Positions 13,322 through 26,100 of a DNA stretch of 64,000 nt are shown piece after piece (positions within the stretch are counted from its first letter, which is position 1; each line of letters opens with the position of its first letter). Source of the DNA: Tetrahymena elliotti 4EA (Eukaryota > Ciliophora > Oligohymenophorea > Hymenostomatida > Tetrahymenidae); contig JH720306.1 in NCBI GenBank assembly GCA_000231825.2, forward strand, positions 1,462,199 through 1,526,198. Direction: 5' to 3'. The notes beneath the pieces are model-generated. The model did not search any database, was not told the origin of the DNA, and saw only the letters and a program-made list of their open reading frames with translations. Position numbers and translations under genes: made by a program.

Positions 13322-16300
13322 TCATTTTAAATAATACTTTTAAATTATATGAGTTAATTACTCTTTATTACAGGGTTTTGAAATGTAGGAGATCATTCCA
13401 ACATTCATACATTCTTATTTTGTATCATAGTCATCATAACTAGAACACGCAACTATATTAGTCTCCAAAAAATCTATATTTTATTTCCTTTGCTCATTCA
13501 TTAGATTATTTATTTAAGCAGTAGCTTGAATACCATCCATCACTGGCATATTTATATCCATAACAATTAATTTTATTTATTATTATTTACTTTCATTAAA
13601 TAAATGTTCTTTGAAGATATTTAATGCCTCTTCTCCATTGCAAGCTTAAAGTAATAATCCTTAATCAACTCCCAAAATCTTGAACATCATTTTCAAAGCA
13701 AATATATTCATCATTTCATCATCTACAATCAAAATCTTTTAGCATTAATTTATGGGCTGAATGTTTTTAGTGAATACAGGCATTTCTCCTACTTCTACAT
13801 CCTCCTCAACATCATCGATATGATTAATTGTGACTGATTTCTTACTAAATTATGAATTTATCAAGTAAGACAAGGTGAATTTCTTCTATGATTTACGTCC
13901 TACTGCTAGCTTATTATTATCTGATTAGTTATCTTATTGAATTGTGGTGGCTTCTATTGATATTAAAATAATATATTAATTTAATTTCTATACTAAATCT
14001 GTATCAGTATTACTATTTTAAATATTTTCGAATAAGCATAATTAATTAAAATATCAAAAATGATGCAGCTTAACAAGTAATTAAATATAAATCCAATTAC
14101 CCAATCAAAAGAAACCAAATAATTTGTAAATATAAATGGATAATTAATTACTTTTAAGTGAGTAAGGATCAAATCCCATAGCGAATTTAGACTTTTCAAT
14201 CTGCTTCAAATTAATAATTTAACTCTTTTCAAATACTTATGTTATTTTTTTTGATAGAGGACGTATACTCTTTTGTATGTATTATGAGGTATCAGTTTCG
14301 CATAGTTCTGCCACTTTAGCTTCTACATTAGAAGAAGCACATTCTTTTTTAGAAATTTCTATATCATCTTCATGCTCGAAATATTCATATTCGTTGATCT
14401 ATAAAAATATAATTTGAATAATTCACTTTAGATGTTTAAAATATTTTAATAAAGAATGGATTAATGGAATGAATAAATTTAAATATTTGTTACTCTGAAC
14501 TTTTGTGTTTTTGATTTCTAAATATTCTTTTCTGCACCGCTGATTGAGTTTTCCACTAATTTTTCACTATCAGTTGTATTGAAGTAAAAACGGAACTCTG
14601 ATCCAACATTCTTTCTAGAAGTAAAATGAATTCCAGGTTGGAATTCTTCTTTCTGGGGTAAACCATTTAATGCATTAGCTTCATAAATAGAATTATGAGT
14701 AGAATAAACTTTCTTAGCAAGGATGTTACTTACTGTCAGACCAAATCCGAATCCAGAAGAATGTATTGAAACTTTTTACTAGTAATAAATATTCTCGAGC
14801 AGTAGTCTTAATTTCTATTACTCTTCTTCGTCCATTCCTATTTTATTAAAATACATGGATTTAATTAATTTTTTTTAATTTAAACAGCTTACCGATTCCT
14901 ATGTCTGCTACTGTAATGCACACAATTTTCTAATTAGTTGAATCATCTTATATCAAGCTAACTGAGACACAAATAGATGATTTTTATCTAGAAAATTTGA
15001 TTGAGTTATGTATCAAATGCACTAGAATCTGTTGTATCTTCTATTTGTCTGTAAAGACAATTTAGGGTACATCGGAGCTAATTAGGAACTCTAAATCAAT
15101 CTCTTTCATTTTAATCATTTGTGAGAATAATAAACAGGTGTTAATAATCAATGATTTAAGTTATGTCGATTTAATTTAAACTTTCAAGGCTCCATTTAAG
15201 TGATTATGGTAGTCTCTGATGTCTTATATAATACAATTGAGCATTTATGAGTTATTGTATAAGTTCTAATTTTTTAATGAGAAATAATAAATAAATATTA
15301 ATTAAAAAGAATTACAAATATATAATCTTCTTTGCACTTCTATGAAATCGACTTGTCAGCAATAGCAGCTTTTTGTTAAAAAATATAAATTAATGAATTA
15401 GTTTTCTTAATTTCAATCATTTATTACAATCCAACAGTAAGAGCATAAAATTTATGCTAGTTCCTAATTCATGTGAAAGAGTTTTAAAGGTATTATATTG
15501 TATGTCTTTATGAATTGCCTATCTCATCATTTCTTCTCTTTCTTAATTCTTCGCAAATTAGACAAATAAAAAATCTTCTCCATTAGACTGAAATCCATAA
15601 ATTTTAATTTGTACAAACTTTAATACTTCTTCCAGCTCCTTAACTGTAGTAAAGTCTATAATTTCAATATACTCATGCTACATGCAAACCTATTACTAAT
15701 TCTCTAGTAATTTTTAAAGCAGACTCAATAAGTTCACTTGTGTGAATGTATAACCTTTTTTTAATCTTTTAGAGTCTTATAATGTTAATTTATTTATGTA
15801 TGCTTCATCATTACTTTCTTGGCTTTGTGTAGATTATTAAGTCTTAAATTTGAAGTTAAATTAGCTTTTTAAGCTTTAAGTCTATCGATTAAAAAATGGT
15901 GAATTTAACCTTTGAATTTATGAATTATTAGACATGGGTTAATTTTGATGAAGTCCACTGGAGATTGTTCCATTTTTTTAGAAAGTTTCTGATGGAGAAT
16001 CTGGACATTAAATTTATATTTTGGAGATACCTAAAGATTCTAAGTAGCTGTAACAACTTTTATTAAAATCTTTGAGGCTGATTAACTCAAATATGCTCTT
16101 AAAATCTTAGGAGTTTTACATTCCTTTTTATTCGAAATATGGCTAAAAAAATGATTGAGCCTTTTTATTTAGGGATTCATAAACTCTATTAGGACCTCCT
16201 ATAACAAAAATAGCAGAATCTAATTTATCTATCATACTTTGGTAAAAAAGTAAGTGCTAATTGATACTGTCTTAAATGGTTTAAATTTTATGGGAATTAG

Positions 16301-17285
16301 AATTTTAGTTGTATGAGTTTAATATTTTTGACATTTTATTATCTAAAATATTTTCATTAAGTGTATATCCAAGATTTTAAATTGTTTTTCTAGTACTATT
16401 AAACTAAAAAGGATCAAATGTAAACTAAGATACTTTTTTAGGATTTACACTATTCAAGTTAATAGATTGAGAAAAAGGAAATTAGAAAATCGTCACTTTT
16501 TTTATAGAATTTGATTAAATATGCCTATCCATTTACTCTAAGTTAATTAAATTTTTGTTTTAGACATCATCTTCTTAGCTATTTAGAATGTTATTTTTTT
16601 GATCTAGAGGAGTCTACTAAATATCTTAGTTATTTTTTGGTTAATCTGTTTACAGTGTCATTCCATACTACTAAAATTAAAATACATAAATGTAAGTAAT
16701 AAAAAAGAACCCATAAGAAATAAAGATAAAAAAAATTTCTTATCGTGATTTATTATTAACATCTATTAGAGCACATAGTAAGTATCCTAAGCTTGCTGTT
16801 AAAATATCATATTTTCCTAAAAATATTTTGGCTTCATACCAATTGCATATACAAATAATTGAGTATATAAATAGTTAGTAGTGGTTTTAGTCTATAGTAT
16901 TTTCAACTTTTAAATTAGCATATCCATGTGTAACAGCCAATCCATAGATCAGCAAAATAAAGGATATCCTAAATTTTTTATCTAAAACTTCTTCAGGAAG
17001 TTGCATTACACATTAATCTTGGTCTTCTTCCTTAAAGCTTCTTTCAATTCCAATTAAATGCATAATTTCGTCAGGAGAATATCTTGATAATTAATAAATA
17101 ATCAATAATTAAATAGAAAGCTATACTCCTATTTCTAACCAAATGAGCACTTTTTATGCCAAATTCCATCTATCACTCTCATCTGAGTAAGGTGTCATAA
17201 CCCAAAAATAATCTAATTTTTTATTAAATAGAAAATGAGTTAAGTAACTGAGCTTGTAAGATAAAAATTTTGCTTAGAATCTCAT
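13322..17285 (-). CDS. Membrane hybrid histidine kinase with receiver domain
   Basis: Six exons: 17285-15428, 15368-15316, 15265-14893, 14837-14494, 14398-14152, 13953-13322. The introns are 59, 50, 55, 95 and 198 bases, and their phases join to 1168 residues. Residues 1-270 contain several hydrophobic segments (for example SIQLLIIYQL, FILLIYGLAVTHGYA, IFFIFISYGFFFITYIYVF), so the sensor end is in a membrane. A dimerisation helix has SHELGTSIN with the phospho-acceptor His near residue 605. The usual Arg of HELRTP is Gly here. The ATPase domain shows an N box (HLIHNSIKFS), G1 (ADIGIGM) and G2 (GFGFGLTVS). The C-terminal receiver domain has IVDDE, the phospho-acceptor Asp in MDINMPVMDG (about residue 1091) and a conserved Lys in SKPC. 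It is expected to autophosphorylate and relay to its own receiver; the ligand is unknown. The upstream start is uncertain because a further 5' exon cannot be excluded. Confidence 0.93.
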
Positions 17286-18980
17286 TAATAATTAATAACA
17301 GAAAGAAGAAAATAGAATTATTTAATATAATTATTTACAAACTATCTAATTAGTAGCAACTAGACAAAGTAAGATTGCATTTTTTAAAAAATACTAAAGT
17401 TTTTAATACTTTGACTCCATTAGATTGTAAATACGTATTCCTAAAAATTAACTATTGGCTCCCGTTAGAGCGATTGATTTATCGATGTAAATTTAATTAA
17501 CTATATATTTTATGTTTTAATATAGTTGAGTTTTTGTAAAACTTTATTAAAACCTAATTAAAAATTTTTATAATACTCTTAATATCATAGAAAATGATAA
17601 ACCTTTCATGAATATAAAAAACATTCAATGTTATCTTTAAGTTATTTACGAACATACTTATTTTAATAGCTAATATATTAATAGTATTCATCAAAATTCT
17701 TTTAGCAGATTTGCTCTAATTAATTAATTATATAAATTATTAGCATTAACTTTAATAAAAATTTACTATTTTTTCTCAGAAGTGGTAAAATACTTAAATC
17801 ATGTAATAGAAGCAAAATAGATCAGTGAAAGAAAGCTACAATTTACTTTACTTAAGTAATTGAATTAATAATATATTTGATCTTAAAGTAAATCTATCTA
17901 TTTTCTTGTCATTAAAGTTAATTCAAAGAGCTAAACATTTTTGAAAAAGACATCTTGCTTTCTATTTTAAGTATTTAAAAATATAATTTAATTTTGAGTT
18001 AAACATACTGGACAAATAATAAAATGTAGACTAGAGATCGATCTAATAATAAATAATTTAAATTTTTTAATATAATTGATGTTAATGGACTTTATATTAC
18101 TATAGTATTTGACTAATTTCAATTGTTCTTTTGTTAAAAATACTCAGTAATATTGTAAATATTTGATTTTTTAATCTTTTTTAGAATTTAATTATGTATT
18201 TTAATTAACATTTAAAGTTTTTCAACTAGTTCTAAGTCTAAATTTTTTTCATAAAATAAATATATCTATATTTGGAAACACTCCTCTATTTATTAGAACT
18301 AATTAGTTATTTTTTATAAAAAGATCTAATTTAATTAACTAAATTTTAAGATACATACAAATATAATTGTTGCTTTTATTTATTTTTACCATAAAAAGTG
18401 CAAAAAAGAAAAGTGTTTGACTCCTTAATTTCTAAATAATTTGCATTTTTACAGCTGGCTTTTAGTTCAAAATAAATTATTCTTTGTGATTTTGTTTTTT
18501 TCTCAATTAGAATAGGTAATGACTTTATAAAATATCTCTGCTAATTAACTATTTTTCAATTTTAAAGATATAAAAGATAAATTATAATAGACAACATTTT
18601 TTTTTGAAATTGTATTATTAAAGTATTAAAGATGTTAATAAAAATACTACCTTTAATGTGTTTTTGTAAATAATTTAATTAGTATTTGAAAGATTAAGGA
18701 TTTATGAGAAGAATATTTTATTGAAATTATGTAATTAGATATTATATATATATATTAGTGAATCCTAAGATTCATGCATAAGCTTCAGGCAACATATACA
18801 TAACAGTTGTACTATTAAAAATTTTAATACCTTTAACAATTTCCAATTTTATTTATTTAGTTGTCTTCATTTCTTTTAGATTAGAACAACGTTTTCCTTT
18901 TTTTGGAAGAGTGATTTTTTCAAATAAGAAAAGTTTTTTTTTTTAATTAGAAATTATTGTTATTATTGCTCTGTATTTTA
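17286..18980. other. Intergenic, A/T-rich
   Basis: Upstream region of the histidine kinase gene followed by featureless A/T-rich DNA. There is an AT dinucleotide run at about 18740-18756. I see no gene. An additional 5' exon of the kinase near 17380 (a short open stretch beginning with ATG) is possible but unsupported. Confidence 0.5.
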
Positions 18981-19147
18981 TTTTGTTGGTTAGATAGATA
19001 GATAGCTAGCTTGTTGCTACCCTTATAAATCAAGAAAGAAAAAATAATATGATTTTTATTATCAAGCATTCAGAAAAAATAATAATCTTTAATAATACTT
19101 GACACTGTATTGATATTGATAAGTTTTTCAAGGTAGTTATGCATACC
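18981..19147. repeat. Diverged duplicate of the 3' flank and tail of the response-regulator gene
   Basis: The segment 18981-19147 aligns by eye, in the same orientation, with 19334-19571. Both contain a TTTTGTTGGTTAG block, a GATAG-rich stretch, TTGCTACC, an AATCAAGAAAGAAAA-like block and then the C-terminal coding tail of a response regulator. The second copy has about 60 extra bases between flank and coding tail. This is a tandem partial duplication. The copy at 19493-19978 is intact and the one here is a remnant. Confidence 0.75.
19070..19147 (-). pseudogene. Response-regulator C-terminal remnant
   Basis: On the minus strand, 19147-19070 encodes 25 residues and a TGA. They match the last residues of the intact response regulator (19493-19978) at most positions, for example GMHNYLEKLININTVSS against GMDNYLEKPCNMNTVSS. 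Nothing upstream of 19147 continues the domain, so the phospho-acceptor region is absent. The conserved Lys-Pro of the receiver fold has become Lys-Leu. This looks like a dead fragment left by tandem duplication, though transcription cannot be judged. Confidence 0.8.
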
Positions 19148-19492
19148 ATATAAATAAAATATATTCTTTTTTAAATTTTTGTTATAAAAGTAATAAGGTT
19201 GTTTACATAAATAAATATTTACATATATTTTAAATTTAAAAGGTTTTGCAAGTAATTTAATTAGCAGGTTAAGGTAAATGGAAAAAATTGTAATTATTCA
19301 ATTAGATATTTTTGTGATAATCTGGGTTTTTGATTTTGTTGGTTAGTTAGTAGTTAGAAGGATAGCAGGCTTTTTGCTACCTTAATAAATAAACAAAGAA
19401 AAATAATAGATTTAATTGTTGTCTATTTTAGTTCATGTTATTATTTGAAATTGTATTGAGTTTTCATTATCTGATTAGAGGGATTCAATCAA
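19148..19492. other. Spacer between response-regulator remnant and intact gene
   Basis: A/T-rich. It contains the second copy of the duplicated 3' flank (from about 19334), including TTGCTACC. No separate gene seen. Confidence 0.5.
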
Positions 19493-19978
19493 TCAAATAA
19501 AAAAGTAATTTTTAATAACACTTGATACTGTGTTCATATTGCAAGGTTTTTCAAGGTAATTATCCATACCAGCGTCTTTGCATTTCAAAATTGTTTCATC
19601 GTCATTAAGACTAGTATAAGCAATAATATTGATTCTTTATTATTAATGCTATTCTTTTATTGATTATTTTTATTTACTGTTTTTGATGATTTGAGTGGCT
19701 TAAAATCCATTAATAACAGGCATTTCAATATCCATAAAAATAATTCTTATGCTCTTGTACTCTTCAAGCAATCTTAAAGCCTCTTAGCCACTGTTTGCTT
19801 AAATAATATTATTTTCATCTATTCCAATACGATTTAGTATTAATTTCAAAGCTAATATATTTATATATTGATCATCAACTATCATAATACAAGGTTATAT
19901 AATTTGGTTTAGATCATTCATCTTTTTTATAAATGAAGAAGTGTTTTTGATGAAGACTGGAGAGTTGATACTTGCCAT
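19493..19978 (-). CDS. Single-domain response regulator (receiver)
   Basis: Intronless, 162 codons (161 residues), ATG 19978, TGA 19495-19493. The whole protein after a 30-residue leader is one receiver domain. The acidic pair is in IMIVDDQYIN (Asp 35/36), the phospho-acceptor Asp83 in FMDIEMPVING, the Thr/Ser position in IIAYTSLND, and Lys144 in YLEKPCN. No output domain follows, so it probably works as a phosphoryl shuttle or by protein contact, as single-domain receivers generally do. It lies 2.2 kb upstream of the hybrid histidine kinase start, on the same strand, but is transcribed separately. Its leader (SPVFIKNTSSF) resembles the kinase's pre-receiver segment (MPVFTKNIQP), so it may derive from a duplicated hybrid-kinase receiver. 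Confidence 0.95.
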
Positions 19979-22900
19979 AAAGTATATTTGATTCAGGTAT
20001 TTTTGAGTTGAAATTCAATAATAACGTTTAAATTTTTATTGGTGAGATGTTTTTTATTGTTTTTTTCTTTGAGAGATATTTTTTTAAAAATTTATTATTT
20101 ATATTCAATTTCGTAGCAAATTAAAATAAGAGTTGATATGGGAAATTAAGAAATAAGATGATGTTTCTAGTCTTTATTCATTAAATATGTATTGAATTTT
20201 TTATTAATAAACCCAACCCATCACTACTGGATAAAATTTCTTTTTAAATCTAAAAATACAAGAACCAACATTTGATACCGATATTTAATTAATTTTTTAC
20301 AAACTTTTTTACAAAAATAAATTTTTCTATTTTATGACTAGCGGGTAAGGAATTATATTTCTTTACTCAGCTCCCAAAATAAATTCAAAAAAAAGAAATA
20401 TTTCAATCACTCAAATTGTTTTGTTTATTTACTAATCTCTCTTCTTTCAACTAAATACTTGAACTAATTTAAAATTATTATGATTTTATTTATTTTATTA
20501 AGTAATTATTATATTTCAAGTTTTTATGTTAAAAAATTAATATTTTTTAACAAAGCATAACCTGAGTTCTGTAAGATTTAATAACCCTTACAAAAGACCA
20601 TGAAATAATAGACAAAATTTTGAAATAAAAAGAAGTTTTTTAATTAAAAATGTAAGTAATTGGATAGGTTTTTATGTTATTTAAACATAAAATTAGTATT
20701 TTAAGCAAAGATATTTTTTCTTAACTTAAAAAAATACTTTAAAAAATCCACCAATATTCGTATTATTTTTGGTTCAAGCCTGATAAATTAGAGAAAATAA
20801 TTTCACAAATAGCATCTGTAAAATATGTATTAAATTAATTTGTATTTCACTTTTTAATTTTATTTACTAAATAGTTATCTTACTACTATTAGTAAATATC
20901 AAGTACAAAGAATACTAGAATGAATGGGTAATTTATGAATAAAAATCCTTCAATAATACTGAAGAAAATTAAATTTTTTCAAGTAATAAATACTGAAATT
21001 AAAGTTTATTTTATTTAAAATAAAAAAACAAGAGATTACCTTAAAAGACATATTGATTTTTTAAATATAAAATAATCTCCTAACTAAATCATTTACAAAT
21101 TTAAATGATTATTTCTTCTCTTCAGCAATTTTTTGATTTTTAATTGATTTTTTAAAAACTAAAATATAAATTTAATCTAATTACCACAAAATAGGAACAT
21201 TCTTAATAATTTACTCACTAAAACTTCTTGTAAAATAAATGATTAGTATTGCAGTATTTTCGTTTACAGATTTTAATTAATTATCAAAATTAGATTAGTC
21301 TTTTAAGGCCATCCATTTATAGTATAATTATTAAGAATTGTTTGGTTATCGATTGATCATAAATAATTGAAAAATCAAATTTTATATTTTCAAAAGAAAA
21401 AAGAAATTTTTATGGTTATTTAATTATTCAATTAACGAACTTTGTTGTTTTTGATTTTAGAAAATTGAATGCAATTAGTTTGAGAGTGAACATATTTTTT
21501 CAATGGGATAGTATTAGCTCTAAAAAATACTTTCATATTTATTGTTTAATTATAGTTTTAAGTAAAATTCTTCAACAAATTATGTAAACAACTAAAAAAA
21601 GATATACCTTATTCTTTAAATATTTCAAAATATTTATCAAAATTTTACAAAAAGCATTTCATACTTTGAAATTTTAAATCTTAAATCTTCTAAATAAGCA
21701 TTTCTAAAAATCAAAATAAAACCATTCATGAGTATTTTCACTTTTTATTTTTTCTAGATAACTTAGAAAGTTCAACACTTTTAAATGATAATAGTAGCTA
21801 ATCTATTTATAGCTCATCCTTTGATTTAAAAGATCCTCTAGAAATAGATATTTTGATTAAAGAAGAACGAAAGAAATATAAAATAAAATCTGCTCTTAGG
21901 TTTTTCCTGAAGTTCGAAAGCAACAATTTATGGATAATTTCGTTTTTTTTTATATTAATAAAAAAAATAATTTACATGTTAAAATAAAAATGTTACAATA
22001 TTTTTCTTTTATTTTGTGAAATTTTAGAGGTTTTAATAACCATTTTACAGTTAGTTTTCTTTTTCTTTTAACCTGATTTTAAAAGCTATAATAGTAAACA
22101 CATGAATTATTTTAATTTACCTGGAATTTTGTTTACTTAACAATACAATTAGATAAATAAATAATAATTGATCATTCATTATAAATTATACATTTTTAAC
22201 ACGAGATTGATAAATGGAGATAACAAAATAATCATTTAAATTATACTTTTAAAGTAAACACATTTTATTTCAAATTTTTCATGCTAAAAATGTTCTACCT
22301 AGATTTTTTTTTTAATTTCTGATTATTAAGTTGAAAGGCTAGCTAACTTTTAAAATCTAGAGTTGTTTTTAAACCTCAATACTCAGTTTATCTAGAGTAT
22401 GCGGTTCACTGTTTTCCATTTAATAATTTAATTAAGTAAACTAAAACAGACCCAGCCAAATATGGAAAATTTTACCTCAATTTCAGATGTTAAATAAGTA
22501 AAAATTAAAATTTTTATTAAATCATCTGTTTAATTTCTATAAAATTTCACCTATCGAACAACATGAGTATATAGCTCAGCAACTTTATCAGCATATCAAA
22601 TATGTTGAAATAGAATGAATAGTTTGAGTAAAATAAGTAACATAACCCACAGCTTTAAAAAATTTTCAGAAATAAATTAAGAAGAATTTATTTAGTAAAT
22701 TCATAATTTACATTAAAGCATTTCAGTATATTTTTTGAATAAATCCATTTAAAATTTAAAGTATAATTTAGAAATTATTTCTTTGCTTGTTTATATTTTT
22801 AAATTTATGTTCAGTTAGTTGGCCTATTGTATGTAGAATTATTTTTTAGAGAGAAAATTTTTTTATCTGAATTAATTTTTTTATTTTAAAAGAATTTAGG

Positions 22901-23196
22901 AGTTTTATAATCAATATCTCTATGAACTAAAAATGAATTAATATTTAATATAAGAACCACAACTCTAAGAAAATTTTCACTATATATAACATGAAAGTAT
23001 TTATGTTTTGTATTCATAAATTTAAAAAATAAACCTTGAGGTTAATTTCTTTTTTATTATTTATATTATAGAAAATACTTATTTTTTTTGTTTATTTATT
23101 TTTATATAAAATATGTTTATTTGTTTGTTTATATATTTAGTTACTTGGTTTATTCTCTGAAAAATTATTTTTTATAAAAAAACTGTTCCATCCAAA
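19979..23196. other. Long A/T-rich intergenic region
   Basis: 3.2 kb without a gene I can support. TGA is frequent in all frames, composition is extremely A/T-rich with long A and T runs, and no structured RNA is recognised. It holds the promoter side of the response regulator and the 3' side of the MYB gene. Confidence 0.55.
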
Positions 23197-26100
23197 TCAA
23201 TTATTGTTATTTATAAATTTATCAAAATCTGAAAATTGGGAAGTATTATCTTTTGAATTTTTATGTTTGTTAAAAGATGGAGCATCGACATCACTTTTTT
23301 CAAACATACCTCTAGAGCCAAAAGAGGGTAAAGTTTTTAACACATTAGCTGTTGGTGGTATACCTCCTTACATATTATAGAATCCATTTGATGCATACAA
23401 ATTATTGCTACTTCCTTGGATATTGTTTCCAATATATCCACTTCTATTTAAATTAGCTCCTTATTACTATTCAGGGCCTCTTTAATTTATTAGACTAGCC
23501 TCTAGTTTTACTAATTCTTTTTTTGTGTTAGTAAGCATTGATTCAAGTGTGTGGAGTTAATTAAGCAAAAACAACATTTTCTGATCTACACCTTAATCAC
23601 CATTATTTATATTTAAGGAATTTTGATTTCCAACCATATTTTAATTTAACAAGTTCTTAATATTTTAAATACTTAAGTTTTAGCTTGATGTATTAAATTA
23701 GTTATTTTAATTTTGTTATTACATTTATAAGCTATGTGAGCTTAGGAGACTTGCAAATCCTCCATTATTATTGCTATTATTATTTAAATTATAGTTGTTA
23801 TTATTTGGCTGGCTAAAAAGACTTGAAGAGCTACCGAATTAGTTGTTTTATCCATTACGAGTAGTGGGTGTGTTTTGATTTTTGTTAAGTTAAAAAGAAG
23901 ATTTTTGATTATTTATGGGATTTTTAGTCACAACTTGTAAAGGGGCAGGAGAAATATTATTTTATTTTTATCCAGCTGCTTTAGAATTGTTTTATTTTAA
24001 TTTAGAATCATTACTTTCTTATTATTCCTCTTACTTTACTTGCTACATCTCTTATATTTATTTTTGAATTATGTTTTATAGGGCATCATTATTAATCATA
24101 TTTTCCTTCAATGGATTTTAGCTGCTTCCATTTTTTTTTAGTGAATTTTTGATAGGAGGATTTTATATGATGGTGTTTGCTCTTTGGATTGGTTATTAGC
24201 TGCTTACATTTTTAGAAGTTTTGGAATTTTAATTATTTAATTATTCTAGTTACTTTTGGATTTGCTCTTAAACTTATAATTGTAATAATTACTGTTATTG
24301 CTGTTATTATTAAGACAAATACTTCTTTAATTCTTTCTTGCTATTAGCTTTTTTATCAGCTTCCTAAATATATTAAAAACAAAGAATGAGATAAAAAAGA
24401 TTTTTTTAATTAAGAGTTGAATGAAGAAATGAATGAATGAATGGTGTTATACCAAAGCATTAGAAATACTTAAGATATTGAAACTAAAAATTAAAAAAAC
24501 GTAATAAAGGGCGATGGTATTGATTGATAATATCAATTATTTCAATATCAATACAAAAAATTAGAGTCGTTTTGTAATAAAAAATTTAATTTATACTCAA
24601 AAAAGAAATTTTATAGAATTTTTTTTTTAAAGAAAAATTTCTTTCTGTAAAAAATAGCTCTTTTAAGAAAAAAGCGATAAAAAATGCAAAAATGATAAAT
24701 GAAAAGCTAAAATAATTTTAAAATGTTACCTTTCCGCTTGTCTTATTTTGCTTCATAAACTTCTTAAAGAATTGGCCCATGCTTTTTTAGAAAAACTTTA
24801 ATAATTATGATTCCAAATTGCCAACATCATCTAACTAATTCTCACTAGGAAGATTGCTATTGAACAGTTTTTCATCGTAATCATTTCCACCAGACATCTA
24901 AGCTGAATTATCATCATAATTGTCTTCATCAAGCTCTTCCTTAATACTGTTTTCGTTAAGGTGGTCTAAGTTAGAATCTTCTTCTTAGTCACTGTGATGG
25001 CTCTTCTTTGCTTTAGAAGAATTTTTTGCGTTTTTGATTTTGGTACTAAATTAATTGAGATCTTCAACTTTTGTTTAATTATTTGCTTTAAGCTTTTTTT
25101 TCAGTTTATCTTGTTACTAAAGCTTAACCTATTTCAAAAGCATTAACTGCTTGTTTATTTCATCTAAATCATTTTCACTATCAACTCTGTTTTTGGTGCT
25201 TTATTCTTTTGAAGATGTACTTTTTTGCTTCTCCTCAAAGCCACTCTTCATAGCTAGTTTACTCTTAAGTGCTTTCTATAACTTAGCAGCTGTTAAATCT
25301 TATAATTGTTAATGAGAGTTTTCATCATAATCATCCTCTTCTTCATTATAATCCTACTGATTGGAATTATCCATAGAGCTAGAGGTGTGTTCCTCGTCAC
25401 CGTTTTCTGACTGTTTCTTGGCATCATCTTCCTTCTTTTTCTTTTTCATCATATACTTGTTTTGCTTATACTTACGATAAAAAACAGAATAGTCTTATAG
25501 ACACTTTGTATTTTTAATAGTGACATCATTGCTTTTTAGTAAACGATATAACAAATTGGACTCAGAATATTCATCTTGTTGTCTCTTTCTATTATACTTA
25601 CGTTTTGTCATTCCGAATTATTGAGATGATGAAATAGCATGAGAACTAATGTCCTCTTCTTAGCCTTCACCCTCTTAATTGTGATCCTCAGCAGTATTTT
25701 ATTTTTACTTTTCATTTTCATTGCTTTAATTTTCATTACTATTTTTTTTTCCTTCTGGTTTTTATTCTTCCAATTCCATTTCATTATTGTTGGACTAAGA
25801 AACCTATTTACTTTATTTTTTGTTTGCCTAACTTTCCAAGTTTTAAGGATTTGAAGTAGCATCTTCTTTTTTGGCCTCTTCACTCTCACCTTCTTTATGA
25901 GCATTATTTTCACTGCTTTGGAAATTTTTAGAACTGCTTACTGCTTCATTGCGACTTTTATCTTCTTCACTCTCTTATTAGCTATTTTCACTATTTTAAT
26001 CATTTTCATGGGAAGGTATTCCTGCTCCAACTTTCTTTCCCAGACTCATTTCGATAATATTTCTTATTTGTTACTCACTACCTTTACCACCATTTTTTTC

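Noticed and set aside
13993..14199. 68-codon minus-strand ORF
   Set aside because: It spans the fifth intron of the histidine kinase gene (14151-13954). The receiver domain is in phase only when this is spliced out.
18740..18756. AT dinucleotide run
   Set aside because: Simple-sequence run typical of this base composition, with no sign of function.
25608..25913. 101-codon Lys-rich minus ORF and overlapping + strand ORFs
   Set aside because: Shifted-frame and antisense shadows of the acidic Glu/Asn-rich middle of the MYB protein.
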